This document shows, one piece after another, positions 34,913 to 44,321 of a stretch of 64,000 nt of DNA (positions within the stretch are counted from its first letter, which is position 1; each line of letters begins with the position of its first letter). Below the pieces are notes generated by a model. That model was not told the DNA's origin, ran no database searches, and saw nothing but the letters and a program-made list of their open reading frames with translations. This DNA is from Ochrobactrum quorumnocens. GTDB lineage: Bacteria; Pseudomonadota; Alphaproteobacteria; Rhizobiales; Rhizobiaceae. The stretch covers positions 2,155,501-2,219,500 of the forward strand of contig NZ_CP022604.1 of assembly GCF_002278035.1 (NCBI RefSeq), read 5' to 3'. Both the position numbers and the translations under genes were made by a program.

Positions 34913-36258
34913 GAACGGTCACTTTCGGAGAGATTGACGGATGCGCCGGACCCATGGCTGTCGCCCGAGCGGACGGCATGGGCGGCAGCGCTGACGCCAT
35001 GGGAGACGTGGCTGCCGCGCTTCATGCGCTGCACCCAGGCCGGCGGCTGGTCGGGGGTGGCTGCGGGAGCGACGGAAGCGGGATCGGCTTCGCCGCCACC
35101 CGCGCCGGACGAGAAAGAGCCACCTGTGGCGCTGACGCCTGCTCGCGCGCCGTCGGAGAAGCTGGATTTCATGCTCTCGGACGCACGGGAGGCGGCACGG
35201 CGCAACGGGGAAACGGAGGCCGATCCGGCGGCGCGCGCTACGCCTCCGAGGCCGGACGCGCCCGACTGTCCCATAGAGCCCAATGTGTAGGCCGACGATG
35301 CCGCGCCGGCCGCCGCAGCGCCACCACGCGCGGCAGCGGCGCCGCCGGAAAGAAGAGCGGCTCCGCCCTTCGCGGCCATCACCGCGCCGCCACCGGCGGC
35401 AAGTGCTGCGCCCCCGACAGCAAGGCCGGTGCCAACCGCGGCGCCTGCGCCAAGCTGTGGACCGCCGCTGACCAAACCAGAGGCGATGCCGGGACCGAAG
35501 ATGCCGAGGCCGACGAGCGAAAGCGCGGCGAGCACGATGGCCATCGCGTCGTCGATGCTCGGGGTCTGCCCGCCGAAGCCCTGTGTAAACTGGCTGAACA
35601 ATGTCGAGCCGATGCCGACGATGACGGCGAGGACCAGCACCTTGATGCCGCTGGAGATCACGTTGCCAAGCACGCGCTCGGCCATGAAGGCGGTTTTGCC
35701 GAACAGGCCAAACGGGATCAGGACGAAGCCGGCCAGCGTCGACAACTTGAACTCGATCAGAGTCACGAAGAGCTGGATCGCCAGAATGAAGAAGGCGAGG
35801 ATGACCAGCGCCCAGGCAAAGAGCAGGCAGACGATCTGGATCAGGTTCTCGAAGACTGCGATCCAGCCCATCAGGGGCGAGATCGCGTCAAGCAGAGGAC
35901 GCGCCGCATCGAGGCCGGTCTGTGCCACCTTGCCGGGACGCAGCAGATCCTGAGCCGTAAAGCCTGTACCGGCGGCCTTTAGTCCGAGACCGGAGAAGCT
36001 GTCGAAGACGATCTTCGCCAGATTGTTCCAGTTGGAAATCAGGTAGGCAAAGACCCCGACAAACAGGGTCTTTTTCACCAGCCTCGCGATGATGTCGTCG
36101 TCGGCGCCCCAGCTCCAGAAGAGAGCGGCCAGCGTCACGTCGATGACGATCAGCGTGGTGGCGACAAACGCCACCTCGCCGCCGAGCAGACCGAATCCGC
36201 TGTCGATATAGCGGGTGAAGGTTCCGAGGAATGTGTCGATGACGCCCGAGCCGCCCAT
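34909..36258 (-). CDS. trbL: TrbL/VirB6 polytopic inner-membrane protein
   Basis: The first 290 of 449 residues contain about six hydrophobic segments (VAFVATTLIVIDVTLAALFW, LVILAFFILAIQLFVTLIEF and others). A Gly/Ala/Ser-rich cytoplasmic or periplasmic tail of low complexity follows. This is the layout of TrbL, the inner-membrane channel component through which the transferred strand passes. It starts 3 bp after the TrbK-like gene. Confidence 0.92.
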   Translation of the reverse strand: MGGSGVIDTFLGTFTRYIDSGFGLLGGEVAFVATTLIVIDVTLAALFWSWGADDDIIARLVKKTLFVGVFAYLISNWNNLAKIVFDSFSGLGLKAAGTGFTAQDLLRPGKVAQTGLDAARPLLDAISPLMGWIAVFENLIQIVCLLFAWALVILAFFILAIQLFVTLIEFKLSTLAGFVLIPFGLFGKTAFMAERVLGNVISSGIKVLVLAVIVGIGSTLFSQFTQGFGGQTPSIDDAMAIVLAALSLVGLGIFGPGIASGLVSGGPQLGAGAAVGTGLAVGGAALAAGGGAVMAAKGGAALLSGGAAAARGGAAAAGAASSAYTLGSMGQSGASGLGGVARAAGSASVSPLRRAASRASESMKSSFSDGARAGVSATGGSFSSGAGGGEADPASVAPAATPDQPPAWVQRMKRGSHVSHGVSAAAHAVRSGDSHGSGASVNLSESDRS

Positions 36259-36261
36259 GGT

Positions 36262-36549
36262 TCATCGCCCTTCGCTGGGGGCCGGTGACGCTGGCGCGGG
36301 GGACGGACGCAGGAAACGGTCGCGCGTTTCCGCCCAGACGCGCAGGCATTCGGCGTCGTTCGCGGCCTGTTGCCCAAGCTGCTGGCACCGGCGCTGCCCC
36401 TCGCGCAGCGGATCATGCGGAGGTTCGATGATGCGCGTGGAGAACTCCTCTTTCGGCTCCTCCTTTCGGGTTAGTTCGACGACCGCCGCCGTGATGGCGA
36501 CGGCGACGAACACGACAGCGCCCAGCCGGGCCAACATCTTACCGTCCAT
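36262..36549 (-). CDS. TrbK-alt-type entry-exclusion protein
   Basis: The ATG at 36549 gives a 95-residue protein with one N-terminal membrane segment (ARLGAVVFVAVAITAAVVEL) and a charged tail containing RCQQLGQQAANDAECLRVWA with two Cys residues. This is the alternative TrbK pattern found between trbJ and trbL in such operons. It is thought to block mating with cells that already hold the element. It lacks a lipobox, so the anchor is the membrane segment. Confidence 0.8.
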   Translation of the reverse strand: MDGKMLARLGAVVFVAVAITAAVVELTRKEEPKEEFSTRIIEPPHDPLREGQRRCQQLGQQAANDAECLRVWAETRDRFLRPSPAPASPAPSEGR

Positions 36550-36559
36550 AAGCCCGCCC

Positions 36560-37324
36560 TCAGTTGCCGTTGAACATCTGCGCATTGCCCGGCTGGTAGC
36601 CTGAACCCGGCGTCAGGAAGCGGCGGCGCTGCTCCCGCCCCTGCTCGGCCGCAGCCGTGCGCTCGGCTTCGGTCAGCGCGCCGGCACGCCCATTGGCGGC
36701 AAGCAACGCCACCAGATCGGAGAGCTGCTGCGACTGGAGTGCGAGCAGTTGGTTGCCAGCCTGCGTTGCCTGAAGTGCGCCGGTCGCGCCCTGGCTTTGG
36801 CTCACCAGTTCACTCATCTGCGTGCGGTTGGTGTCGATGTTGCCGACGACACCCGCCTGGACGCGCATGGCGTCCTGCAGGCCGCCGACCGTGTTCTGCC
36901 AGCGCGAGCGCGCGTCGGAGACGAGTTGCTGGTCCGTGGCCGACATGGAGACGTTGCCGTATTGCTGCTGGAACGCCTGGTCGATCCGCTGCACATCGAA
37001 GGCGATGTTCTGCGCCTCGCTCAGAAGCTGCTTCGTGCGCTGGACATTCTGCAGAAGCTGCTGGAGCGAGGAGAACGGCAGGCTCGCAAGATTGCGGGCT
37101 TGGTTCATCAGCATCGTGGCCTCATTCTGAAGAGAGGTGATCTGGTGGTTGATCTGCTCCAGCGTGCGCGCGGCAGTCAGGACGTTCTGCGCGTAGTTGG
37201 AAGGATCGTAGACAATCTTCCACGCATAGGCGGGCGCGGTCGCGAACGGCGAGATCGCAAGCGGCATGGCAAGCATGGTCGCCGCGAGAACAGCGGAGTA
37301 TTTACGAAGTCGACGGATGCTCAT
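36560..37324 (-). CDS. trbJ: TrbJ mating-pair-formation protein (VirB5-like)
   Basis: I chose ATG 37324, which overlaps the trbE stop. A signal peptide (LAATMLAMPLAISPFATAPA) precedes a largely alpha-helical Gln-rich protein of about 230 mature residues (TARTLEQINHQITSLQNEAT). TrbJ is the periplasmic, pilus-associated VirB5-like component. The longer frame upstream is read inside trbE and is not used. Confidence 0.9.
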   Translation of the reverse strand: MSIRRLRKYSAVLAATMLAMPLAISPFATAPAYAWKIVYDPSNYAQNVLTAARTLEQINHQITSLQNEATMLMNQARNLASLPFSSLQQLLQNVQRTKQLLSEAQNIAFDVQRIDQAFQQQYGNVSMSATDQQLVSDARSRWQNTVGGLQDAMRVQAGVVGNIDTNRTQMSELVSQSQGATGALQATQAGNQLLALQSQQLSDLVALLAANGRAGALTEAERTAAAEQGREQRRRFLTPGSGYQPGNAQMFNGN

Positions 37325-39777
37325 GGCTGAAGCTCCTTTTCGGGTTGGGGGACGAGTGTTTGGACATTGGGAAGGAGATCGACGGCCCAACCGACCTCGC
37401 GGGCGTTGAGCCACGCGGTCAGGAAACCGTCGCGGCCATGCTCGGCGAAGATCTGGTCGATCAGCGTTTGATCGGATTTCGAGGATGCAGCGCAGAGCGC
37501 GAGACCGACTTCGGACAGGCCGAGCTCGAACAGACGATTGCCGCGGCGTGACTGACAGTAGTAGTCCCGCTTTGGCGTCGCCCGCGCGAGGATCTCGATC
37601 TGGCGATCATTGAGACCGAACCGGCGATAGATCGCCGTGATCTGTGGCTCGATCGCGCGCTCGTTCGGCAGGAGCAGTCGCGTCGGGCAGCTTTCGATGA
37701 TGGCCGGAGCAATGTCGGAATTGTCGATGTCGGAAAGCGACTGCGTGGCGAAGATGACGCTGGCGTTCTTCTTGCGGAGCGTCTTCAGCCATTCGCGGAG
37801 CTGGCCGGCGAAGCCTTCGTCGTCGAGCACCAGCCAGCCCTCGTCGATGATGAGCAGCGTCGGCCGCCCATCGAGCCTGTCGCCGATGCGATGGAAGAGA
37901 TAGGCGAGCACAGCCGGGGCTGCGCCCGTCCCGACCAGCCCCTCGATCTCGAATGCCTGTACGTCCGCCGAGCCGAGATGTTCAGCTTCGGCATCCAGCA
38001 GCCGACCGTAAGGACCGCCGACACAGTAAGGCCGGAGCGCCTGCTTGAGATCGTTGGACTGAAGAAGAACGCTGAGGCCAGTGATCGTGCGCTCGCCGAC
38101 CGGCGCCGAGGCAAGCGAGGTGAGCGCCGTCCAGATATGCTCCTTTGCCTCCGGCGTGATCTTGATGCCTTCGTGCATCAGGATCGCGACGATCCAGTCG
38201 GCGGCCCAGGCGCGTTCATAGGTATCGTGAATGCGGGCCAACGGCTGGAGCGATACCGAGGCGTCCGATCCTTCGGTCAGTCCGCCGCCGAGATCGTGCC
38301 AGTCGCCGCCCATGGCGAGCGCGGCGGCACGGATCGAGCCGCCGAAGTCGAAGGCGAAGACCTGGCTGCGGAGGTACCGGCGGAACTGCAAAGCGATGAG
38401 CGCGAGCAGCACGGATTTGCCCGCGCCCGTCGGGCCGACAACGAGCGTGTGGCCGACATCGCCGACATGCAAAGACAACCGGAACGGGGTCGAACCTTCG
38501 GTTCTGCCGTAAAGCAGCGGGGGCGCATCGAAGTGTTCGTCCCGTTCCGGCCCCGCCCACACGGCAGAGAGGGGGATCATGTGGGCGAGATTGAGCGTCG
38601 AGATCGGCGGCTGTCGCACATTGGCGTAGACATGGCCGGGCAGACTGCCGAGCCAGGCATCGACGGCGTTCACCGTCTCGATCATGGCCGTGAAGTCGCG
38701 GCCCTGGATGACCTTCTCGACCAGCCGCAGTTTTTCATCGGCGATGCGCGGGTCGGCGTCCCAGACCGTGATGGTCGCGGTGACATAGGCCATGCCGGCG
38801 ACATCCGCGCCGAGTTCCTGCAAGGCCATGTCCGCGTCGGCTGCCTTGTTCGCGGCGTCAGTGTCCACGAGCACCGATTGCTCGTTGGTCATCACCTCCT
38901 TGAGGATCGCGGCAATCGACTTTCGCTTGGCGAACCACTGCCGCCTGATTTTGGCCAGCAGCTTCGTCGCGTCGGTCTTGTCGAGCAGGATCGCGCGCGT
39001 CGACCAGCGATACGGGAAAGCCAGCCGGTTCAGGTCGTCAAGCAGGCCCGGCGTGGTCGCCGTCGGGAAGCCGACGATGGTCAGCACACGCAGATTCTGG
39101 TCGCCAAGACGCGGCTCCAGACCGCCGGTAAGCGCCTGGTCGGTGAGCAGCGCGTCGAGATAGACCGGCGTTTCCGGCACACGGACACGGTGGCGTTTTG
39201 TCGACACGCAGGAATGCAGGTAGGTCAGCGTCTCGCTGTCATCGAGCCAACCGCAGGAGGGCATGAAGCCATCGAGCAGCGCCAGCACGCGATCGGTGCG
39301 GTCGGTGAAGGCGCGCAGGATTTCGTGCGGGTCGACGCCCGAGCGCTCCCGGCCTTCGTAAAGCCAGGACTCGGTGCGCGCGGCTTCCTCGGCCGGCGGA
39401 AGAAACAGGAATGTCAGAAAATAACTCGATACGAAATGCGCGCCGGCTTCTTCGAAATCGGCCTTGCGTTCGGCATCGACCAAAGCCGACGCGGGATCGG
39501 GAAAGATGTTGTCGGGATAGGTGGCGGCCTCGTACCGTTGCGCCTCGACGAAAATGCTCCAGCCCAGGCCAAGGCGGCGGAAAGCGTTATTGATGCGGCT
39601 CGCAACGGCAACCAGCTCGGCCGCGACGGAGGAATCCAGATCTGGACCCCGAAAGCGGGCCGTGCGCTGGAAAGAGCCATCCTTGTTCAGCACGATGCCG
39701 GGAGCGACCAGAGCGACCCAGGGCAGATAGTCGGCAAGGCGGGCGGCGGAGCGGCGGTATTCGGCGAGATTCATCAT
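37321..39777 (-). CDS. trbE: TrbE/VirB4 conjugal transfer ATPase
   Basis: The tandem ATG at 39777/39774 gives about 818 residues starting MMNLAEYRRSAARLADYLPW; an upstream extension overlapping trbD is a shadow. The Walker A motif GPTGAGKS lies near residue 450, Walker B (TLLIIDEGWLVLDDE) further on, and the VirB4 motif FATQSLSDIDNSDIAPAIIE after it. It is the inner-membrane-associated ATPase that powers pilus assembly and DNA transfer. Confidence 0.94.
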   Translation of the reverse strand: MMNLAEYRRSAARLADYLPWVALVAPGIVLNKDGSFQRTARFRGPDLDSSVAAELVAVASRINNAFRRLGLGWSIFVEAQRYEAATYPDNIFPDPASALVDAERKADFEEAGAHFVSSYFLTFLFLPPAEEAARTESWLYEGRERSGVDPHEILRAFTDRTDRVLALLDGFMPSCGWLDDSETLTYLHSCVSTKRHRVRVPETPVYLDALLTDQALTGGLEPRLGDQNLRVLTIVGFPTATTPGLLDDLNRLAFPYRWSTRAILLDKTDATKLLAKIRRQWFAKRKSIAAILKEVMTNEQSVLVDTDAANKAADADMALQELGADVAGMAYVTATITVWDADPRIADEKLRLVEKVIQGRDFTAMIETVNAVDAWLGSLPGHVYANVRQPPISTLNLAHMIPLSAVWAGPERDEHFDAPPLLYGRTEGSTPFRLSLHVGDVGHTLVVGPTGAGKSVLLALIALQFRRYLRSQVFAFDFGGSIRAAALAMGGDWHDLGGGLTEGSDASVSLQPLARIHDTYERAWAADWIVAILMHEGIKITPEAKEHIWTALTSLASAPVGERTITGLSVLLQSNDLKQALRPYCVGGPYGRLLDAEAEHLGSADVQAFEIEGLVGTGAAPAVLAYLFHRIGDRLDGRPTLLIIDEGWLVLDDEGFAGQLREWLKTLRKKNASVIFATQSLSDIDNSDIAPAIIESCPTRLLLPNERAIEPQITAIYRRFGLNDRQIEILARATPKRDYYCQSRRGNRLFELGLSEVGLALCAASSKSDQTLIDQIFAEHGRDGFLTAWLNAREVGWAVDLLPNVQTLVPQPEKELQP

Positions 39778-39788
39778 GATCGCGCTCC

Positions 39789-40070
39789 TCACACCGCCAG
39801 GAAAGCCGGAATGCGCAGATGCCTGCGCCCGACCTCGACAAAGAGCGGATCGCGACGGGCCGCCCAGACGGCCACGAAATGACCGATCGCCCAAATGGCG
39901 AGGCCGACGAGCCAGAGGCGCAGGCCGAGGCCCACGGCCCCGGCCAGCGTGCCGTTCATGATCGCGATGGAACGCGGCGCGCCGCCGAGCAGGATGTGCT
40001 CGGTCAAGGCGCGATGGACAGGCACCGTAAACCCCGGCACCGCGTCGAGTTGTTCGAGGACGGCCGCCAT
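39789..40070 (-). CDS. trbD: TrbD/VirB3 conjugal transfer protein
   Basis: This 93-residue protein has the VirB3 signature VPVHRALTEHILLGGAPRSI followed by two close hydrophobic segments (TLAGAVGLGLRLWLVGLAIW). It sits in the inner membrane with TrbE. The start abuts the trbC stop with a 1-bp overlap. Confidence 0.9.
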   Translation of the reverse strand: MAAVLEQLDAVPGFTVPVHRALTEHILLGGAPRSIAIMNGTLAGAVGLGLRLWLVGLAIWAIGHFVAVWAARRDPLFVEVGRRHLRIPAFLAV

Positions 40071-40480
40071 CAGACAAGCACCCCGCCGCCGAAGCTGAAG
40101 AAGCTGAGGAAGAACGAGCTGGCCGCGAAGGCGATCGACAGACCGAATACGATCTGGATCAGGCGGCGGAAGCCGCCGCTTGTGTCGCCGAAGGCGAGCG
40201 CCAGGCCGGTGGCGATGATGATGATCACCGCCACAATCTTGGCCACCGGCCCCTCAATCGACTGGAGTATCTGCTGAAGCGGCTGCTCCCACGGCATGGA
40301 GGAGCCGGAGGCATGGGCTGGCGGCGTGGCGGCCAGCATCATGATGGTGAAGAGCGCGGTCGAACTGGCGAGACGCTTATAGCTGCCACGCATGATCGAG
40401 CCGGCGGGCAGCTCCGGGTCAACGGGCACCGTGGACAGGACGGGCGGATTGGACACATTCGGAATGACGGGCGAATTCAT
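40070..40480 (-). CDS. trbC: TrbC/VirB2 pilin
   Basis: The 136-residue precursor has a long N-terminal leader ending near TPPAHASGSS. Two hydrophobic helices follow (VAKIVAVIIIIATGLALAFG and FGLSIAFAASSFFLSFFSF) around a short basic loop. That is the usual layout of VirB2/TrbC pilins, processed by the TraF-type peptidase encoded at 50234. It overlaps trbB by 4 bp. Confidence 0.9.
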   Translation of the reverse strand: MNSPVIPNVSNPPVLSTVPVDPELPAGSIMRGSYKRLASSTALFTIMMLAATPPAHASGSSMPWEQPLQQILQSIEGPVAKIVAVIIIIATGLALAFGDTSGGFRRLIQIVFGLSIAFAASSFFLSFFSFGGGVLV

Positions 40481-41460
40481 TCAGCTTCTCCATTCGAGGT
40501 GGTTGCGGGGGTGATGCGGTAGTCGCCGGTGGCGGGATCGATGCCGTCGACGCGCGCGATCTCGGCCAGCCGTCGGGACGAGCCGCGCCCAGAGAGGACG
40601 GCGATGAGATCGATGGTCTCGGCGATCAGCGCGCGCGGGACGGTGACGACGGCTTCCTGGATGAGTTGCTCAAGACGGCGTAGGGCGCCGATGCCGGAGC
40701 CGGCATGGATTGTGCCGATGCCGCCCGGGTGGCCGGTGCCCCAGGCTTTGAGGAGGTCGAGAGCTTCCGCACCTCGTACCTCCCCGATGGGGATGCGGTC
40801 GGGCCTCAGGCGAAGCGATGAGCGAACAAGGTCGGAGAGCGTGGCAACGCCATCCTTGGTCCGCATGGCGACGAGGTTCGGCGCTGCGCATTGCAGCTCG
40901 CGGGTATCCTCGATGATGACGACACGATCTGCTGTCTTCGCCACCTCGGCGAGCAGCGCGTTGGTCAGCGTTGTCTTGCCGGTGGAAGTGCCCCCAGCGA
41001 CGAGTATGTTGGCGCGGGACTGGACCGCTGCGCGCAGCTTCACTGCCTGATCGGCCGTCATGATGTCGGCGGCCACATAATCGTCGAGCGTGAAGACCGC
41101 GACAGCCGGCTTGCGAATAGCGAAGGCGGGTGACGCTACGACTGGTGGAAGCAGGCCCTCAAAACGCTCACCTGTTTCCGGCAACTCGGCCGAGACGCGC
41201 GGCGAGCGGGCGTGGACCTCCGCACCGACATGGTGCGCGACCAGACGCACGATGCGCTCGCCATCGGCGGCCGTCATCGTCTCGCCGGTGTCGGCCAGCC
41301 CTTCGGAAAGCCGATCCACCCAGATGCGCCCATCGGGGTTCAGCATCACCTCGACCACGGCCGGGTCTTCCAGAAACCGCGCGATTGCCGCTCCGAGCGC
41401 GGTGCGCAGCATGCGCGCTCCGCGCTGGATCGCTTCCTGTCTGTGGTGGGTGGATGCCAT
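40477..41460 (-). CDS. trbB: TrbB/VirB11 secretion ATPase
   Basis: This 327-residue hexameric traffic ATPase has Walker A GGTSTGKT at residues 156-163. The Asp box follows in [12 protein letters not shown], then Walker B-like [18 protein letters not shown] and the His box [15 protein letters not shown]. It starts the trb operon. In related elements the copG-type gene lies directly upstream, but here 3.2 kb of other genes intervene. Confidence 0.94.
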   Translation of the reverse strand: MASTHHRQEAIQRGARMLRTALGAAIARFLEDPAVVEVMLNPDGRIWVDRLSEGLADTGETMTAADGERIVRLVAHHVGAEVHARSPRVSAELPETGERFEGLLPPVVASPAFAIRKPAVAVFTLDDYVAADIMTADQAVKLRAAVQSRANILVAGGTSTGKTTLTNALLAEVAKTADRVVIIEDTRELQCAAPNLVAMRTKDGVATLSDLVRSSLRLRPDRIPIGEVRGAEALDLLKAWGTGHPGGIGTIHAGSGIGALRRLEQLIQEAVVTVPRALIAETIDLIAVLSGRGSSRRLAEIARVDGIDPATGDYRITPATTSNGEAE

Positions 41461-41463
41461 GTT

Positions 41464-41516
41464 GTCCCCGTTTCTCGTGGGGACGCAACAGATGATCCCC
41501 GGATCGGGGATTATTA
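41464..41516 (-). promoter_or_regulatory. Promoter/leader with two dyads ahead of trbB
   Basis: On the minus strand TAATAAT is followed by the dyad ATCCCCG-N3-CGGGGAT (41495-41511). A second stem, GTCCCC/GGGGAC (41464-41469 with 41479-41484), then encloses the region just before the trbB ATG. The set suggests a promoter with an operator, and a hairpin that could mask the ribosome site. The rest of the 41461-41818 gap has nothing else I recognise. Confidence 0.5.
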
Positions 41517-41818
41517 AAAGAGCCCGGAATCAGGCCGATTCAACAAGTTTCGGTCGTAGTAGTAGTGTAGCGTGCAAATACAGGAGAACGGCGGAGAGGG
41601 CCTCATATTGACGGATTACTTGCTGCGATTGTTCGCCGATTGCGCGTGAAAATCCGGTCGGCGATTCGGCGATCCTTACAAAGGCGACGAGGGGGGGAAA
41701 CCAGTAAGGCTTCTTGTGGGAAGGGGAGTGGCGAAAGCTTCCATCGGCGAGAGTCGTTCCCCCGAGAGGCGATGGAGTCCGGTATCGGCCCTATCGAGCG
41801 TCTTCTTGGCAGTCGCGG

Positions 41819-42454
41819 CTATTTCGACTTCGCCGCGCCATAACGCAGGCCATCCAGCAGCAGCATGAGCATTCGTTCGGTGTGCGCCGGCCCATCCTCC
41901 CCTGAAGCCACGGCGAGGTTTCCGATCGCGCGCAGCAGATCGTAGGGCGCAATGTCAGCTCGGACTTCTCCCGCAGCGGCAGCAGCATTCAGCAGCATCG
42001 ACAGAGCCGGTTCAAATCGGCTTCGGAAATAGTCCGGCAAGGTGGCGAATGCCGGATCGCCGGAATGGAGCGCCGCGGCCAACCCCTGTTTGGTAGCGAG
42101 GAAGCGCGTGTAGCGCTTCAACCAAGCTGCCAGAGCATCGGCTGGCCCATGCTCAGCGGCAAGCATCGCCGCCGCACCGGCGCAGGCATCAACCTCCCGG
42201 CGAAACACCGCAGCCACCAGATCGGCACGTGTCGGGAAACGGCGGTAGAGCGTACCCAGCCCAACGCCCGCCTGCGTCGCAATCTCCCGGATGGGCGCAT
42301 CCACCCCCGAACGGGCGAACACGATCTTGGCCGCTTCCAAAACGGCTTCCTCGTTTCTGCGAGCATCAGCACGCATTCGCGGTGCGGGTGCTTCGGCATC
42401 GCCAAGAGCCGGTGACGCGGCCTCGCCTGCATTCCGGAGTTCAGTCGACAACAT
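41819..42454 (-). CDS. TetR/AcrR-family regulator of the inserted cargo
   Basis: I chose ATG 42454 (AGAGGGA 8 bp upstream), because an ATG at 42484 would lie inside the operator. The 211-residue product has the HTH REIATQAGVGLGTLYRRFPT and a C-terminal helical domain. It is divergent from the hydrolase gene at 42548, with paired operators between. The TetR-hydrolase-SDR unit sits inside the conjugation operon, between trbB and the copG-like gene. Confidence 0.88.
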   Translation of the reverse strand: MLSTELRNAGEAASPALGDAEAPAPRMRADARRNEEAVLEAAKIVFARSGVDAPIREIATQAGVGLGTLYRRFPTRADLVAAVFRREVDACAGAAAMLAAEHGPADALAAWLKRYTRFLATKQGLAAALHSGDPAFATLPDYFRSRFEPALSMLLNAAAAAGEVRADIAPYDLLRAIGNLAVASGEDGPAHTERMLMLLLDGLRYGAAKSK

Positions 42455-42476
42455 TTTTGCGATCCCTCTTGATAAA

Positions 42477-42520
42477 CGGATCAATGATCCGTATTTATAG
42501 TATAACGGATCATTGATCCG
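42477..42520. promoter_or_regulatory. Paired TetR operators flanking an AT-rich promoter
   Basis: CGGATCAATGATCCG (42477-42491) and its exact reverse complement CGGATCATTGATCCG (42506-42520) enclose TATTTATAGTATAA. Each arm is itself a near-perfect dyad, so two TetR dimers could bind across the divergent promoters. Confidence 0.8.
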
Positions 42521-42547
42521 GTTTCCAGTTCGGAGGTTCGCAGTCTC

Positions 42548-43486
42548 ATGTCCAACCCGTTCGCAGAAACCCGCGCGCGCACTGCCGGATTACCCGCCGT
42601 TGTTTCCATCTCTCCCATTACCTTACTGTCACCGGGACGAGGCGTTGATCTGCACGTTCGGGTTTCCTTACCGATCTCAGGCCACACGCTGCCCGTCATC
42701 ATCTTCTCGCACGGCAATGGCCAGTCGTTTCACGCCTATGGCCCCCTTGCCGATTATTGGGCAGCGCATGGTTTCGCCGTAATCCAGCCGACACATCTGG
42801 ATTCGCGGATGGTCGGCCTTGCCGCGAACGATCCTCGCCGCCCCCAATTCTGGCGCTTTCGTGAGCAAGACCTAGCCACCGTCCTCGACGGGCTTGATCG
42901 CATAGAGAACGAAGCATCGCTGATCCGGGGGCGGCTCGACCACTCTCGTATCGCGGTTGCCGGCCATTCATGGGGCGCCCAGACCGCCAGTACCTTGCTT
43001 GGCACCACCCATCCCGATCCCGACGACGGATCGATGGTCAATAGGAAGGACAACCGCGTGAAAGCGGGCGTGCTGCTGGCGCCGCCAGGTAGAGGCAATG
43101 GCCTGACCGAATATGCGGCCCATACCTACCCATTCATGTATCCAGATTTCTCGACCATGACGGCGCCGACCTTGGTCATCGTCGGCGACCGCGATGTCGG
43201 CAGACTTTCGACACATGGCGCCGAGTGGTGGCGTGATGCATACGATTTGAGCCCCTCACCCAAGGTATTATTTACGGCCTTTGGCGGCGAGCATGCTCTT
43301 GGCGGCATCCCCGGCTACGAGGCACGCGAGACGACGGACGAACGGCCGCAGCGGGTCGCCGCGATCCAGCGTCTTTCCACCGCCTTCCTCCGCAGCGCGC
43401 TCTATCCCGGCGATCCCGCATTTTCCGAAACGGTCGCGACACTGGCAGCCGATGCCGCGCCGGAAGGCAGCGTCGAGACGAAGTAA
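42548..43486 (+). CDS. Alpha/beta hydrolase, chlorophyllase/dienelactone-hydrolase-like
   Basis: This 312-residue protein has FSHGNGQSFHAYGPLADYWA at the oxyanion strand, the nucleophile elbow VAGHSWGAQTAS, an Asp in VGDRDVG and a His in GGEHALGG, giving a plausible triad. There is no signal peptide. It probably hydrolyses an ester or lactone. It is followed 88 bp later by the SDR gene on the same strand, and both are likely under the divergent TetR gene. Confidence 0.82.
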   Translation: MSNPFAETRARTAGLPAVVSISPITLLSPGRGVDLHVRVSLPISGHTLPVIIFSHGNGQSFHAYGPLADYWAAHGFAVIQPTHLDSRMVGLAANDPRRPQFWRFREQDLATVLDGLDRIENEASLIRGRLDHSRIAVAGHSWGAQTASTLLGTTHPDPDDGSMVNRKDNRVKAGVLLAPPGRGNGLTEYAAHTYPFMYPDFSTMTAPTLVIVGDRDVGRLSTHGAEWWRDAYDLSPSPKVLFTAFGGEHALGGIPGYEARETTDERPQRVAAIQRLSTAFLRSALYPGDPAFSETVATLAADAAPEGSVETK

Positions 43487-43574
43487 TCGGACACGCCTGT
43501 TCCCACTCCCGCGTAACCCGCGTCCATCCCCATCCGCGGCCGCGCTACGCCATCACCACAAACAGGAGTTTTGC

Positions 43575-44321
43575 ATGAACACGATTCTCATCACCGGCAC
43601 CTCGTCCGGCTTCGGGCTTGAGACTGCCCGCTATTTCCTTGATCGCGACTGGACCGTCATTGCCACAATGCGCACGCCTCGTGAGGATGTGCTGCCAGCA
43701 TCCGAACGTCTGCGCGTCGTTGCACTCGATGTGACCGACGCTGCCAGCATCACCAGTGCTCTGGATAAAGCAGGGCCGATCGACGCCCTCGTCAACAACG
43801 CCGGTGCCGGTCTGATGGGTGCGCTGGAAGGCGTGTCGATCGACGCAACGCGCCAGCTTTTCGAGCTGAACACGTTCGGCACCATGGCGATGACGCGAGC
43901 CGCACTGCCCGGCTTCCGGGTGCAAGGGTCGGGCGTGATCGTCAACGTGTCGTCCGCCGTGACGCTCAAGCCGTTGCCGCTGCTGTCCGCCTACACGGCC
44001 AGCAAGGCAGCCGTAGAGGTATTCAGCGAAAACCTCGCTTTGGAAGTGGAGCCCTTCGGTGTGCGTGTGCGGCTGGTCGTCCCCGGCCGCGCGCCGGAAA
44101 CGCCCTTTAGCGCGACCGCCCGTGCCCGCTCGCAGAACGGCATACCCGAAGCCTATGCTGCGTGGGCCAGACAGGTGTTCTCCGCAGCGCCGCAGCTCGT
44201 CGAAATCACCACCGCAAGTGACGTGGCGGAAGCGGTCTGGCAGGCCGTGACCGATGCGTCTTCTCCGTTTCGCATCCCGGCCGGCGCGGACGCCGTAACG
44301 CTTGCCGCGCAGGTCGCGTAA
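43575..44321 (+). CDS. SDR-family oxidoreductase
   Basis: The ATG at 43575 has AGGAG upstream; the frame also opens 5' of it inside the hydrolase gene, without homology. The 248-residue classical SDR has TGTSSGFG at residues 7-14, NNAG at 74-77, the Ser region NVSSAVT at 124-130 and Tyr140-Lys144 in YTASK. The substrate is unknown. Its place after the hydrolase suggests a two-step conversion: release of an alcohol or acid, then oxidation or reduction. Confidence 0.88.
   Translation: MNTILITGTSSGFGLETARYFLDRDWTVIATMRTPREDVLPASERLRVVALDVTDAASITSALDKAGPIDALVNNAGAGLMGALEGVSIDATRQLFELNTFGTMAMTRAALPGFRVQGSGVIVNVSSAVTLKPLPLLSAYTASKAAVEVFSENLALEVEPFGVRVRLVVPGRAPETPFSATARARSQNGIPEAYAAWARQVFSAAPQLVEITTASDVAEAVWQAVTDASSPFRIPAGADAVTLAAQVA

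Noticed and set aside
37891..39882. 663-codon plus-strand open frame
   Set aside because: It is a mirror of trbE, caused by high GC content; Arg/Gly-rich with no homology.
39789..40077. Upstream extension of trbE through the trbD gene
   Set aside because: The extension is Arg/Pro-rich shadow translation of trbD; the ATG-ATG at 39777 with a ribosome site fits the family start.
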